DNA of 36,398 bases, from assembly GCA_026196615.1 (NCBI GenBank), contig JAPHSW010000169.1, positions 1-36,398 on the forward strand, given 5' to 3'. This DNA is from Gammaproteobacteria bacterium (lineage in GTDB: Bacteria; Pseudomonadota; Gammaproteobacteria; GRL18). Positions 1 to 7,032 of this stretch are shown here, piece after piece; position 1 is the stretch's first letter; every line of letters begins with the position of its first letter. The notes under the pieces are model-generated. The model saw only the letters and a list, made by a program, of their open reading frames with translations. It searched no databases and was not told the origin of the DNA. Made by a program: the position numbers and the translations under genes.

Positions 1-675
1 GAATCGACTATATCAGCAATGGAAGAAATTAATTCTTCAAGTAAAAAGATTGAAGATATTATTGGTGTCATCGATGAAATTGCTTTTCAGACCAACTTGC
101 TGGCGTTAAATGCTGCTGTTGAAGCGGCAAGAGCGGGTGAACAAGGTCGTGGATTTGCGGTTGTTGCATCAGAAGTCAGAAGTTTAGCACAACGAAGTGC
201 CGCAGCAGCAAAAGAGATTAAAGCCTTAATTAAAGACAGTGTTGAGAAAGTAGATGAAGGCACTCGTTTGGTTGATGAATCTGGAAAAACACTGAGTGAA
301 ATTGTTAATTCCGTACGTAAAGTGAGTGATATCATTGCCGAAATTGCAGCGGCAAGTGGTGAGCAATCAGCGGGTATTGAACAAGTCAATCAGGCGATTA
401 CTCAATTAGATGAAGTAACACAACAAAATGCCGCTTTGGTTGAAGAAGCTGCGGCGGCTAGTGAATCAATGGATGATCAAGCCAAGAGTCTCAATGAGAT
501 GATGAACTTTTTTGAAACTGGTGAAGTATCTTCAGATGTCGTTAGTCAAGCAGCTCCAAGAGTTGCAGCTCCCGCTCCTGCCCCAGTTGCTAGACCTACT
601 CCTGCACAAAAAACACAGACTCAATCCAGAGCACCAAGTACTGCTTCTGATGATTCTGAGTGGGAAGAATTTTAA
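1..675 (+). CDS. Methyl-accepting chemotaxis protein, C-terminal part (5' end outside window)
   Basis: This is the cytoplasmic signalling end of a chemoreceptor. The reading frame is open from base 1, so the sensor, membrane segments and HAMP domain lie upstream. The invariant hairpin-tip region ([20 protein letters not shown], then [14 protein letters not shown]) lies about 25 to 60 residues into the visible part and binds CheA and CheW. A second helix rich in Glu/Gln/Ala follows and carries candidate methylation sites. The last 50 or so residues form a flexible Pro/Ala/Thr-rich linker ending in EWEEF. That ending fits the xWxxF pentapeptide which tethers CheR and CheB on high-abundance receptors. 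The cheR gene starts 83 bases downstream. Family assignment is certain; the ligand cannot be inferred. Confidence 0.95.
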   Translation, partial: ESTISAMEEINSSSKKIEDIIGVIDEIAFQTNLLALNAAVEAARAGEQGRGFAVVASEVRSLAQRSAAAAKEIKALIKDSVEKVDEGTRLVDESGKTLSEIVNSVRKVSDIIAEIAAASGEQSAGIEQVNQAITQLDEVTQQNAALVEEAAAASESMDDQAKSLNEMMNFFETGEVSSDVVSQAAPRVAAPAPAPVARPTPAQKTQTQSRAPSTASDDSEWEEF

Positions 676-758
676 ATTGTTTCAATAACTGGTAGAAGAG
701 GATTAAAAACAAAAAATAGTCCCTGATGAGAAAGTGGATTTAAACGTGGATACTCATA

Positions 759-1598
759 ATGAGTTTAGTAAAAAAAGAATTTAATTTTACGGATCAACAC
801 TTCAATCATATCCGTGAAATTGTGACTGAACATTCAGGTATCGTTTTAACTGATGCTAAGCGAGACATGGTATATTCTCGTCTGGTAAGACGTTTACGTA
901 AGACAGGGATAACTAACTTTGATGATTATTGTCTTCTTCTTGAAGATCAGAATCATGAAGAATTTACTCATTTCTCAAATGCCATTACAACCAACCTCAC
1001 ATCTTTTTTTAGAGAAAACCATCACTTTGAAATTTTAGCTGAAGTCGTATTACCTGAAATAATGGCGCGAAATAAAGCCACTAAAACCATAAGAGTATGG
1101 TCGGCAGGTTGTTCGACAGGCATGGAAACTTATTCTATTGCCATGGTATTAAAAGAAGTGATACCAGAGAATCAAGGGTGGGATGTCAAAATTCTGGCAA
1201 CTGATCTGGATACTAATGTACTTAAAACAGGGGCGACTGGAATTTATAAAGAAGACAGTGTGACTGGCGTCAGTGATGAACGTATGGCTCGTTGGTTTAT
1301 GAAAGGGCGTGGTGAAAACTCAGATAAGTTAAAAATTTCTAAAGAATTACGAAACATTATTACCTTTAATCAGCTTAATCTTTTGAATCCATTTCCATTT
1401 AAAGGACCTATTGACATTATTTTTTGTCGAAATGTGGTAATTTATTTCGATAAACCGACGCAGAGAATATTATTTGAGAAATTTGCAAACATTCATGCAA
1501 ATGACAGTTATCTGTTCATAGGGCATTCAGAAACACTTTATAATGTCACTGATCGTTATAAACTCCTTAGAAATACCGTCTATAAAAAAACAAATTAA
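759..1598 (+). CDS. cheR: Chemotaxis protein methyltransferase CheR
   Basis: CheR uses S-adenosylmethionine to methylate glutamates on chemoreceptors, which drives adaptation together with CheB. The 279-residue length is normal. An N-terminal helical CheR domain (about 10-70) precedes the Rossmann methyltransferase domain (about 75-275). Visible motifs are TTNLTSFFRENHHF (about 77-90), the SAM loop VWSAGCSTGMETYSIAM (113-129) and IFCRNVVIYFD (221-231). The SAM loop reads STGMETYS where most family members have STGEEPYS; this is a tolerated-looking variant, not a clear loss. The ribosome-binding site is weak, but the start places the family motifs at the usual positions. The gene sits between a receptor ending in a CheR-binding pentapeptide and cheD-cheB. 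Confidence 0.96.
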   Translation: MSLVKKEFNFTDQHFNHIREIVTEHSGIVLTDAKRDMVYSRLVRRLRKTGITNFDDYCLLLEDQNHEEFTHFSNAITTNLTSFFRENHHFEILAEVVLPEIMARNKATKTIRVWSAGCSTGMETYSIAMVLKEVIPENQGWDVKILATDLDTNVLKTGATGIYKEDSVTGVSDERMARWFMKGRGENSDKLKISKELRNIITFNQLNLLNPFPFKGPIDIIFCRNVVIYFDKPTQRILFEKFANIHANDSYLFIGHSETLYNVTDRYKLLRNTVYKKTN

Positions 1599-1699
1599 TT
1601 TTTCTGAAATGTTTTACTCTCACTTCCAACGATTTGTTAATCTTTAAATAACATTCAAAAAAACTTCAAAGGTCTAAGTTTGTTACTCCTATTTTGCAG

Positions 1700-1726
1700 A
1701 AAATGTTTTTTGTACTAAACTGATAA
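1700..1726 (+). promoter_or_regulatory. Weak FliA (sigma-28)-like promoter candidate upstream of cheD
   Basis: AAAATGTT, an 11-base spacer and ACTGATAA match the sigma-28 consensus TAAAGTTT-N11-GCCGATAA at about 11 of 16 positions. The site lies 70 bases before cheD in the 197-base cheR-cheD gap. Flagellar sigma control would suit chemotaxis genes, but in AT-rich DNA this match may be chance. Confidence 0.2.
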
Positions 1727-1795
1727 TAGCTGTAGGATAGACTTAGAGTTTGTTTTCCAATTTTATTAACCCTGTTTTTTATAAAATAATGACGA

Positions 1796-2452
1796 ATGAT
1801 ACAAAAATCTGCATTTAGCCATCGAAACATGACTCCACCTGAAGCCATTTCTGGTTTTGAAGGTATTAATCGTTATTGGGATAAATTACATGATTCCTTT
1901 GCGGCAAAAATATTACCAGGCGAATATTATGTAACGATTAAAGATGAAGTGATTGTCACTGTTTTAGGTTCCTGTATATCTGCTTGTATCCGCGATAAAG
2001 TTTTTGGTATTGGGGGCATGAATCATTTTATGTTACCCCATACCAAAGATGATGTGGCTTATCATATTGATGCAGGCCCATCCACCACCGCATCTCGATA
2101 TGGTTCTTATGCCATGGAAATGTTAATTAATGACATCCTTAAAAATGGAGGTCGAAGAGAAAATTTAGAGGTAAAAATATTTGGTGGTGGAAAAATTCTA
2201 AAAAATATGACCGATGTAGGAGTACGTAATATTCAATTTGTGGAAGATTATATTACTACTGAAGGTCTGCCATTAATCTCAGAAGATACGGGTGATATTT
2301 ATCCTCGTAAAGTTGTTTTTCACCCTAATAGTGGGAAAGTTAAAGTAAAAAAACTGCGCTCGCTACACAATGACACATTAATCAAACGTGAAGAAGAATA
2401 CCAACATACCATTGATGAAAAACCAGCAACAACAGATATTGAACTTTTCTAA
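1796..2452 (+). CDS. cheD: Chemoreceptor glutamine deamidase CheD
   Basis: CheD deamidates selected receptor glutamines to glutamates, creating methylation sites; in some bacteria it also binds the CheC phosphatase. The core motif TVLGSCISACIRDKVFGIG, followed by GMNHFMLP (residues 55-81), holds the expected catalytic residues Thr55, Cys60 and His77. The following FGGGKIL and the Asn-rich region also fit the family. At 218 residues it is longer than the roughly 160-residue Thermotoga form. The extra length is an N-terminal extension of about 40 residues and a charged C-terminal tail, both common in proteobacterial CheD. It lies in a cheR-cheD-cheB run on the same strand. Confidence 0.95.
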   Translation: MIQKSAFSHRNMTPPEAISGFEGINRYWDKLHDSFAAKILPGEYYVTIKDEVIVTVLGSCISACIRDKVFGIGGMNHFMLPHTKDDVAYHIDAGPSTTASRYGSYAMEMLINDILKNGGRRENLEVKIFGGGKILKNMTDVGVRNIQFVEDYITTEGLPLISEDTGDIYPRKVVFHPNSGKVKVKKLRSLHNDTLIKREEEYQHTIDEKPATTDIELF

Positions 2453-2521
2453 ACATTTTTTTAGAATGAATTACTTTGTGAAATAAATATCCTAATTAAT
2501 AGCAAGGAAAATGTCGAATAG

Positions 2522-3616
2522 ATGTCAAAAAAAATAAAAGTCCTTATTATTGATGATTCAGCATTAATCAGAAAATTATTACAGGAAATATTGAGTCAGG
2601 ATCCCTCAATTGAAGTGGTTGGTACCGCAGCTGATCCTCTGATTGCAAGAGATAAAATAAAACAACTTTCTCCAGATGTTTTAACGCTTGATATTGAAAT
2701 GCCCAAGATGGATGGCATTACTTTTTTGAAAAACCTCATGCGTTTGCGTCCTATGCCTGTCATTATGATTTCAACATTGACAGAAGCTGGAGCCGATGTC
2801 ACTCTGGAAGCACTTGAAATTGGTGCCATTGATTTTATTTCAAAGCCTAAAGTTGATGTTGCTGAAAAGATTCAAGACTATGCCAATGACATTATTAATA
2901 AAATTAAAATTGCCTCTGTTGCAAGAGTTAAAACTTATAATACTGACAATGATATTCCAGAGGTTAGTGAAAAATTATCTGCAGATGCAATTTTAAGTAA
3001 AGGTTCAGGAATCTCAAAGGGTTCTAAAAAATTCTTAAAAACGACAGATAAAATCATTGCTATCGGTTCATCAACAGGTGGTACAGAAGCTATTAAAGAA
3101 GTTTTGATTAGAATGCCTGCCAATGCCCCCGCTATTGTTATTAGTCAACATATACCAGCCGCTTTTAGTGCTCCGTTTGCAAAAAGGATGGATGCTTGTT
3201 GTGCAATGACTGTCTATGAAGCTAAAGACGGGCAACAGATTTTACCCGGGCATGTTTATATTGCACCTGGAAGTCATCATTTGATTGTCGAAAGAAGCGG
3301 TGCTCGTTATATCTGTCGTTTAAATGATGGTCCATTGGTTAATCGCCATAAACCTTCTGTGGATGTTATGTTCCGTTCAGTGAGTCAAAATATTGGACCT
3401 AATGCAGTAGGAGCTATATTAACCGGAATGGGAGATGATGGTGCCAGAGGAATGAAGGAAATGCATGATGTTGGTTCTTCAACTGTGGTACAGGATGAAA
3501 AATCATCAGTGGTTTGGGGAATGCCAGGGGCATCTGTAAAACACGGTGGAGTGGATCATATTGTCTCTTTGGAACATATTGCTGAAAAACTTTTGACTCT
3601 TTGTAAAGAGTCATGA
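2522..3616 (+). CDS. cheB: Chemotaxis response regulator protein-glutamate methylesterase CheB
   Basis: CheB removes receptor methyl groups when phosphorylated by CheA. An N-terminal receiver domain (about 5-120) has acidic Asp11/Asp12, the phospho-acceptor Asp57 in LTLDIEMPKMDG, and Lys108. A linker of about 50 residues follows. The C-terminal esterase domain (about 175-360) shows IGSSTGGTEAI with the nucleophile Ser184, ISQHIP with His210, and TGMGDDGARGM with Asp306. That is a complete catalytic triad. Length (364) and domain order are typical. A short hairpin overlaps the stop codon, and the partner-switching genes follow after 121 bases. Confidence 0.97.
   Translation: MSKKIKVLIIDDSALIRKLLQEILSQDPSIEVVGTAADPLIARDKIKQLSPDVLTLDIEMPKMDGITFLKNLMRLRPMPVIMISTLTEAGADVTLEALEIGAIDFISKPKVDVAEKIQDYANDIINKIKIASVARVKTYNTDNDIPEVSEKLSADAILSKGSGISKGSKKFLKTTDKIIAIGSSTGGTEAIKEVLIRMPANAPAIVISQHIPAAFSAPFAKRMDACCAMTVYEAKDGQQILPGHVYIAPGSHHLIVERSGARYICRLNDGPLVNRHKPSVDVMFRSVSQNIGPNAVGAILTGMGDDGARGMKEMHDVGSSTVVQDEKSSVVWGMPGASVKHGGVDHIVSLEHIAEKLLTLCKES
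3595..3612 (+). terminator. Short perfect hairpin across the end of cheB, possible weak terminator
   Basis: GACTCTTT and AAAGAGTC form 8-base perfect arms with almost no loop (realistically 7 pairs with a TGTA loop). The stem ends just before the cheB stop codon. A run of six T lies 17 bases further on, too far for a classical intrinsic terminator. It may instead reduce readthrough or stabilise the 3' end. Confidence 0.3.
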
Positions 3617-3737
3617 TTAGAATGTAACTTTTTTATCGTAATGCTGTTTGAGTCTTAACTTTTGTGTGTGTAAAACTTTTGACTTATGATGTCCTTAGTC
3701 TAATGTTATAAGTAGAATTCATTATTTGGAGAATATA

Positions 3738-4040
3738 ATGTCTGTATCATGTAATGTGAATGGTAATGTTGTAAATATTAGTGTTGTTGGACGTTTTGAT
3801 TTTGGTAGTCACAAGGAATTTCGTGAAGCTTATCGCAATGCACCTTCAGGTGGTGAAAATGAATATATTATTGATATGTCTTCAACAGAATATGTTGACA
3901 GTTCAGCTCTAGGTATGATGCTTTTGTTACGTGAGCATGCTGGTGGAGATCAAGCCAATGTCACAATTAAAGGCTCTCGCAAAGAAGTGAAAGATATTTT
4001 AATCGTATCAAATTTTGATAAGTTATTTACCATCTCCTGA
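3738..4040 (+). CDS. STAS-domain anti-sigma factor antagonist, HsbA-like
   Basis: This is a single-domain STAS protein of the SpoIIAA/RsbV type. Such proteins bind a partner (an anti-sigma factor or a signalling enzyme) only when a conserved serine is unphosphorylated. The signature IDMSSTEYVDSSALGMMLL (45-63) places the phosphorylatable Ser55 after Asp54. The ATG at 3738 is preferred to an upstream in-frame TTG at 3726, because GGAG at 3728-3731 is a good ribosome-binding site for it; this gives 100 residues. The stop is 14 bases before the phosphatase/kinase gene, so the two are surely co-transcribed. In Pseudomonas aeruginosa the equivalent HsbA, next to cheR1, binds FlgM and links motility to biofilm control. 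The symbol is left blank because orthology is inferred. Confidence 0.92.
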   Translation: MSVSCNVNGNVVNISVVGRFDFGSHKEFREAYRNAPSGGENEYIIDMSSTEYVDSSALGMMLLLREHAGGDQANVTIKGSRKEVKDILIVSNFDKLFTIS

Positions 4041-4054
4041 TAATAGCCTCCTGA

Positions 4055-5788
4055 ATGAAAATTTTAATTGTAGATGATGATAAAACCAATCGTTTGGTTT
4101 TATCGGCTTATTTGAAAAAAGACGGTTATACTGTTATTGCTGCGGAAAATGGTCTTGAAGCCATTGAACGTTTTCAAAAGGATGAACCTGATCTCATTTT
4201 GATGGATGTCATGATGCCGGTTATGGACGGCTATGAAGCAACACAAAAAATCAAAACAATGACCGTTGATAAGTTTATTCCAATTATTTTTTTAACGGCG
4301 ATGACTGATGAAAAGGCACTGAGCCAGTGTGTTGAAGTTGGAGGAGATGACTTTTTAACTAAGCCCTACAATCGAACGATTCTTAAAGCAAAAATTGATG
4401 CTTTGGAAAGAGTTAGTCAATTATACAATACTGTTTTTCAACAAAAACGTGAATTGATTTCTCATTATGAACATGAAGCAAAAGAACAGGAAGTTGCCCG
4501 TAAGGTTTTTGATAGTATTTTAAATCCTGGTTGCTTGTCATCTCAAAATATTCAACTTCATCTTTCTCCAATGTCACTCTTTAATGGTGATGTTGTTCTG
4601 GCCGCAGTCAAACCAACAGGCGGCTTGCATATTCTTTTTGGTGATTTTACGGGGCATGGATTAGCTGCTTCATTAGGGGCCTTACCTCTATCTGATGTAT
4701 TTTATAGTATGACTGCAAAAGGTTATTCTATTAGTGACATAGTACGAGAGATTAACCATAAGTTAAAACAACAATTACCAACTGGAATGTTTTTAGCAGC
4801 TTGTCTGGTTGAAATTGACTCCACTAATATGGTGCTTAAATATTGGAATGGTGCTATTCCAGCTGCCTTTTTACACAAGGGGGATGCCCTGGTTGAATTA
4901 AAATCAAATAATTTACCATTGGGTATTTTAGGTGATTCGAGTTTTAGTGATAAGGTTGAAATAATAGAGATTCATGATTATGACCGAATTGTTTTAAGTA
5001 CAGACGGGATTCTTGAAGCTGAAAATAGTGAAGGGAAAATGTTTGGTCCTGAACGCTTCGAAGCCTGTTTACACTATGATCTTGAAGGCTCCTCAATCAA
5101 CAACTCCCCAAAAGATAAAGATGTTGATTTATTTCAACACATTTTGAATACTCTGGATGAATTTACACAAGAACAAGAACAAACAGATGATGTTACTCTG
5201 GGAGTGATTACTTGTGACAGTGATTATATTAATCAACTGGCTCCACAAAAAGGCGGATATAAAAAGTTTATACCAACCCATTGGCAATTTGATTTACAGT
5301 TTTTTTATGATTCAATAAAAGCAATTGATCCTGTACCTTTAATTAATCAAATCATGGGTGAAATTCAAGGTCATCAAATTCAACAAGATCAATTAAGTAT
5401 GGTATTGACTGAATTATTTTGTAATTCACTTGATCATGGCCTACTTGAGCTTGATTCAAGTATTAAATCAACACCTGAAGGCTTTATGCAGTTTTATTCT
5501 GATAAAGAATCTAGATTGGCTGAACTTAATAGTGGAAGTATTTATATTTCAGTCAACAACGTACCTAATGACGTTGGAGGGGATTTAACCATTATTTTTG
5601 AAGATAGTGGAAAAGGATTTGATATCAGTAAGCTTGAAGAATCCAATCTTGCTGTCGATGAAAAGAGTCCGCTTAAGTTTTCAGGACGAGGTTTATCATT
5701 GGTAAAAAATTATTGCCAGTCGGTTACTTTTAATGAAACTGGAAATCGAATTGAATGTGTCTATTCCTGGAGCAATGCTGATGCTTAA
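4055..5788 (+). CDS. Receiver - PP2C phosphatase - HATPase (serine kinase) fusion, HsbR-like
   Basis: This 577-residue protein should set the phosphorylation state of the neighbouring STAS protein. Residues 1-120 form a receiver with Asp8/Asp9, phospho-acceptor Asp51 (ILMDVMMPVMDGYEA) and Lys103. A coiled linker (about 125-150) leads to a SpoIIE/RsbU-type PP2C domain (about 160-390). Its metal-binding acids are visible in FNGDVV (Asp179), GDFTGHG (Asp197), STDGILEAEN (Asp317) and TDDVTL (Asp378/379). A C-terminal RsbW-type ATPase fold (about 410-575) has the N-box ELFCNSLDHG (Glu453, Asn457), EDSGKGF (Asp517) and GRGLSLV. The same three-domain order occurs in Pseudomonas HsbR. All catalytic motifs look intact, so both kinase and phosphatase activities are likely. 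Confidence 0.94.
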   Translation: MKILIVDDDKTNRLVLSAYLKKDGYTVIAAENGLEAIERFQKDEPDLILMDVMMPVMDGYEATQKIKTMTVDKFIPIIFLTAMTDEKALSQCVEVGGDDFLTKPYNRTILKAKIDALERVSQLYNTVFQQKRELISHYEHEAKEQEVARKVFDSILNPGCLSSQNIQLHLSPMSLFNGDVVLAAVKPTGGLHILFGDFTGHGLAASLGALPLSDVFYSMTAKGYSISDIVREINHKLKQQLPTGMFLAACLVEIDSTNMVLKYWNGAIPAAFLHKGDALVELKSNNLPLGILGDSSFSDKVEIIEIHDYDRIVLSTDGILEAENSEGKMFGPERFEACLHYDLEGSSINNSPKDKDVDLFQHILNTLDEFTQEQEQTDDVTLGVITCDSDYINQLAPQKGGYKKFIPTHWQFDLQFFYDSIKAIDPVPLINQIMGEIQGHQIQQDQLSMVLTELFCNSLDHGLLELDSSIKSTPEGFMQFYSDKESRLAELNSGSIYISVNNVPNDVGGDLTIIFEDSGKGFDISKLEESNLAVDEKSPLKFSGRGLSLVKNYCQSVTFNETGNRIECVYSWSNADA

Positions 5789-5859
5789 AGCAGATGACTT
5801 ATATTCAAAATAATACTCTATATGTACACTATTTTTAATAAAGAATTTTGGAAATAACA

Positions 5860-6195
5860 ATGCTAATTGATCTCGATACACTGAATGAATTAAAAGAAAT
5901 AATGGAAGATGATTTTGATGAATTAATTTCAGTTTTTATTTCAGACAGTCAAACTCAAATTAAAAGCCTTCAGGAAGCAATCAATTCATCGAATTCAGAA
6001 GATATACGAAGAATTGCACATACCTTGAAAGGCAGTAGTGCGAACCTTGGAATTAATGACTTGTCAGAAAGCTGTCGTGTGCTTGAGCACAAAGCAGCAG
6101 ACAATTCACTTGAAGATGCAAATGAACTTTTTGAGAAGATTAAAACAAATTGTGAGACAGCAATAAGTGCGTTAGAAGAAAATTTTATACAGTAA
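5860..6195 (+). CDS. Histidine-containing phosphotransfer (HPt) protein, HptB-like
   Basis: This small four-helix HPt domain relays phosphoryl groups from a hybrid sensor kinase to a receiver. The phosphorylated residue is His54 in RRIAHTLKGSSANLG (51-64). The ATG at 5860 is used, giving 111 residues; an in-frame TTG lies 12 bases upstream. Its place directly after the receiver-phosphatase-kinase gene suggests that gene's receiver as the target, as with HptB and HsbR in Pseudomonas. No sensor kinase is present in the window, so the input is unknown. An AT-only hairpin (6201-6221) follows the stop and might end the transcript. Confidence 0.93.
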   Translation: MLIDLDTLNELKEIMEDDFDELISVFISDSQTQIKSLQEAINSSNSEDIRRIAHTLKGSSANLGINDLSESCRVLEHKAADNSLEDANELFEKIKTNCETAISALEENFIQ

Positions 6196-6261
6196 AATAC
6201 AAATTTTTCAAGCAAAAATTTTACATTTGCAAGAAAAATTACATTTTTTTTATGTGTATAT

Positions 6262-6290
6262 TTGTAACTATATGATTTGCGGTATATAAT
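6262..6290 (+). promoter_or_regulatory. Sigma-70 promoter for the histone-like gene
   Basis: TTGTAA at 6262-6267 and a perfect TATAAT at 6285-6290 are separated by the ideal 17 bases. Predicted transcription starts near 6297, leaving a leader of about 27 bases that contains TTGAGG as ribosome-binding site for the ATG at 6324. Confidence 0.65.
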
Positions 6291-6323
6291 CACATTATTC
6301 CATAATCGTTGAGGTATTTTATA

Positions 6324-6923
6324 ATGGCTATCAAGAAAAAAACTGTCGCTGCAAAAAGAACTACTAAGAAAACACCTGTAAAAAAACCTGCTGCAAAGAA
6401 AAAAGTAGCAGCAAAAAGAAAAGTAGCTGTAAAGAAAAGAGTTAAAGCTACTGCTCCTGTAGCAACAGCTGAATTAACGAAAGGACATGCTGCTGCAATC
6501 AAAGCTGCAGATAGAGCTGCTGCAACATTAGAAAAAGCAGCAGCAAGCGTTAGCGCTGCAATGGAAAAAGCGAAAGCGGCAGCAACTAAAGCAAGCCAAA
6601 CAAAGCGTCCTGCACAAAAAAATGCTGCAGCGAAGGCAAAAGAACGCGTTGCTGCATTAAAAGTGAAACAAAAGGAAGCAGCTGCTAAATTAAAAGCTCA
6701 GCAAGAAGTTGTTAAGGGACATGAACAACAAGCCGCTGAAATGGCCAAGATGAATGCTTTGAAAACTAAAGCTGTTGCTACTTTTGCCGCTAAGTGGGAA
6801 GCAGATTATTTGAAAAAATTAGCTGCTAGACAAAAAGCTCAGGCTAAAAGAAAAGTCGCTGCGGCAAGAGCCAGAAAAAAAGCAGCACTCGCTAAAAAGA
6901 GAGCGGCTAAAGCAAAAAGTTAA
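6324..6923 (+). CDS. Lys/Ala-rich histone H1-like (AlgP-type) DNA-binding protein
   Basis: This 199-residue protein is dominated by Lys, Ala and Arg and has almost no aromatic residues or cysteine. The N-terminal 40 residues carry eukaryotic-H1-like stretches such as KKTPVKKPAAKKK. A central Ala/Lys/Glu/Gln-rich segment (about 50-165) should form long helices or a coiled coil, and the tail (about 170-199) is again strongly basic. Similar proteins (AlgP/AlgR3 of Pseudomonas, Hc1-like proteins) bind DNA nonspecifically and organise the nucleoid. ATG at 6324 follows GAGG with good spacing; an in-frame TTG 15 bases upstream overlaps that site and is rejected. The gene has its own promoter and terminator, so it is monocistronic and probably abundant. 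Confidence 0.85.
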   Translation: MAIKKKTVAAKRTTKKTPVKKPAAKKKVAAKRKVAVKKRVKATAPVATAELTKGHAAAIKAADRAAATLEKAAASVSAAMEKAKAAATKASQTKRPAQKNAAAKAKERVAALKVKQKEAAAKLKAQQEVVKGHEQQAAEMAKMNALKTKAVATFAAKWEADYLKKLAARQKAQAKRKVAAARARKKAALAKKRAAKAKS

Positions 6924-6950
6924 TAGATAAATCATTGATTATCAATTAAC

Positions 6951-6984
6951 AAAAAAGGGTTAAGCGTAAGCTTAACCCTTTTTT
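6951..6984 (+). terminator. Strong bidirectional intrinsic terminator
   Basis: GGGTTAAGC (6957-6965), loop GTAA and GCTTAACCC (6970-6978) are flanked by A6 on the left and T6 on the right. The full stem is 15 pairs. It ends the histone-like gene on + and, read from the other strand, ppk on -. Confidence 0.95.
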
Positions 6985-7032
6985 GTTTCTAATGATTGGT
7001 TTTTAAGAAAAATAGTTATAAAGAATACAGCT

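Noticed and set aside
1666-1848. Small - strand frame in the cheR-cheD gap
   Set aside because: It overlaps the cheD start, has no ribosome-binding site and no protein-like motif.
3679-3712. Sigma-70 promoter (TTGACT and TATAAG) before the STAS gene
   Set aside because: The boxes are 22 bases apart, too far for a functional pair; other -10 choices are poor.
6201-6221. Hairpin AAATTTTT-CAAGC-AAAAATTT as terminator of the HPt gene
   Set aside because: Arms are entirely A/T and no T run follows; too weak to list as a terminator.
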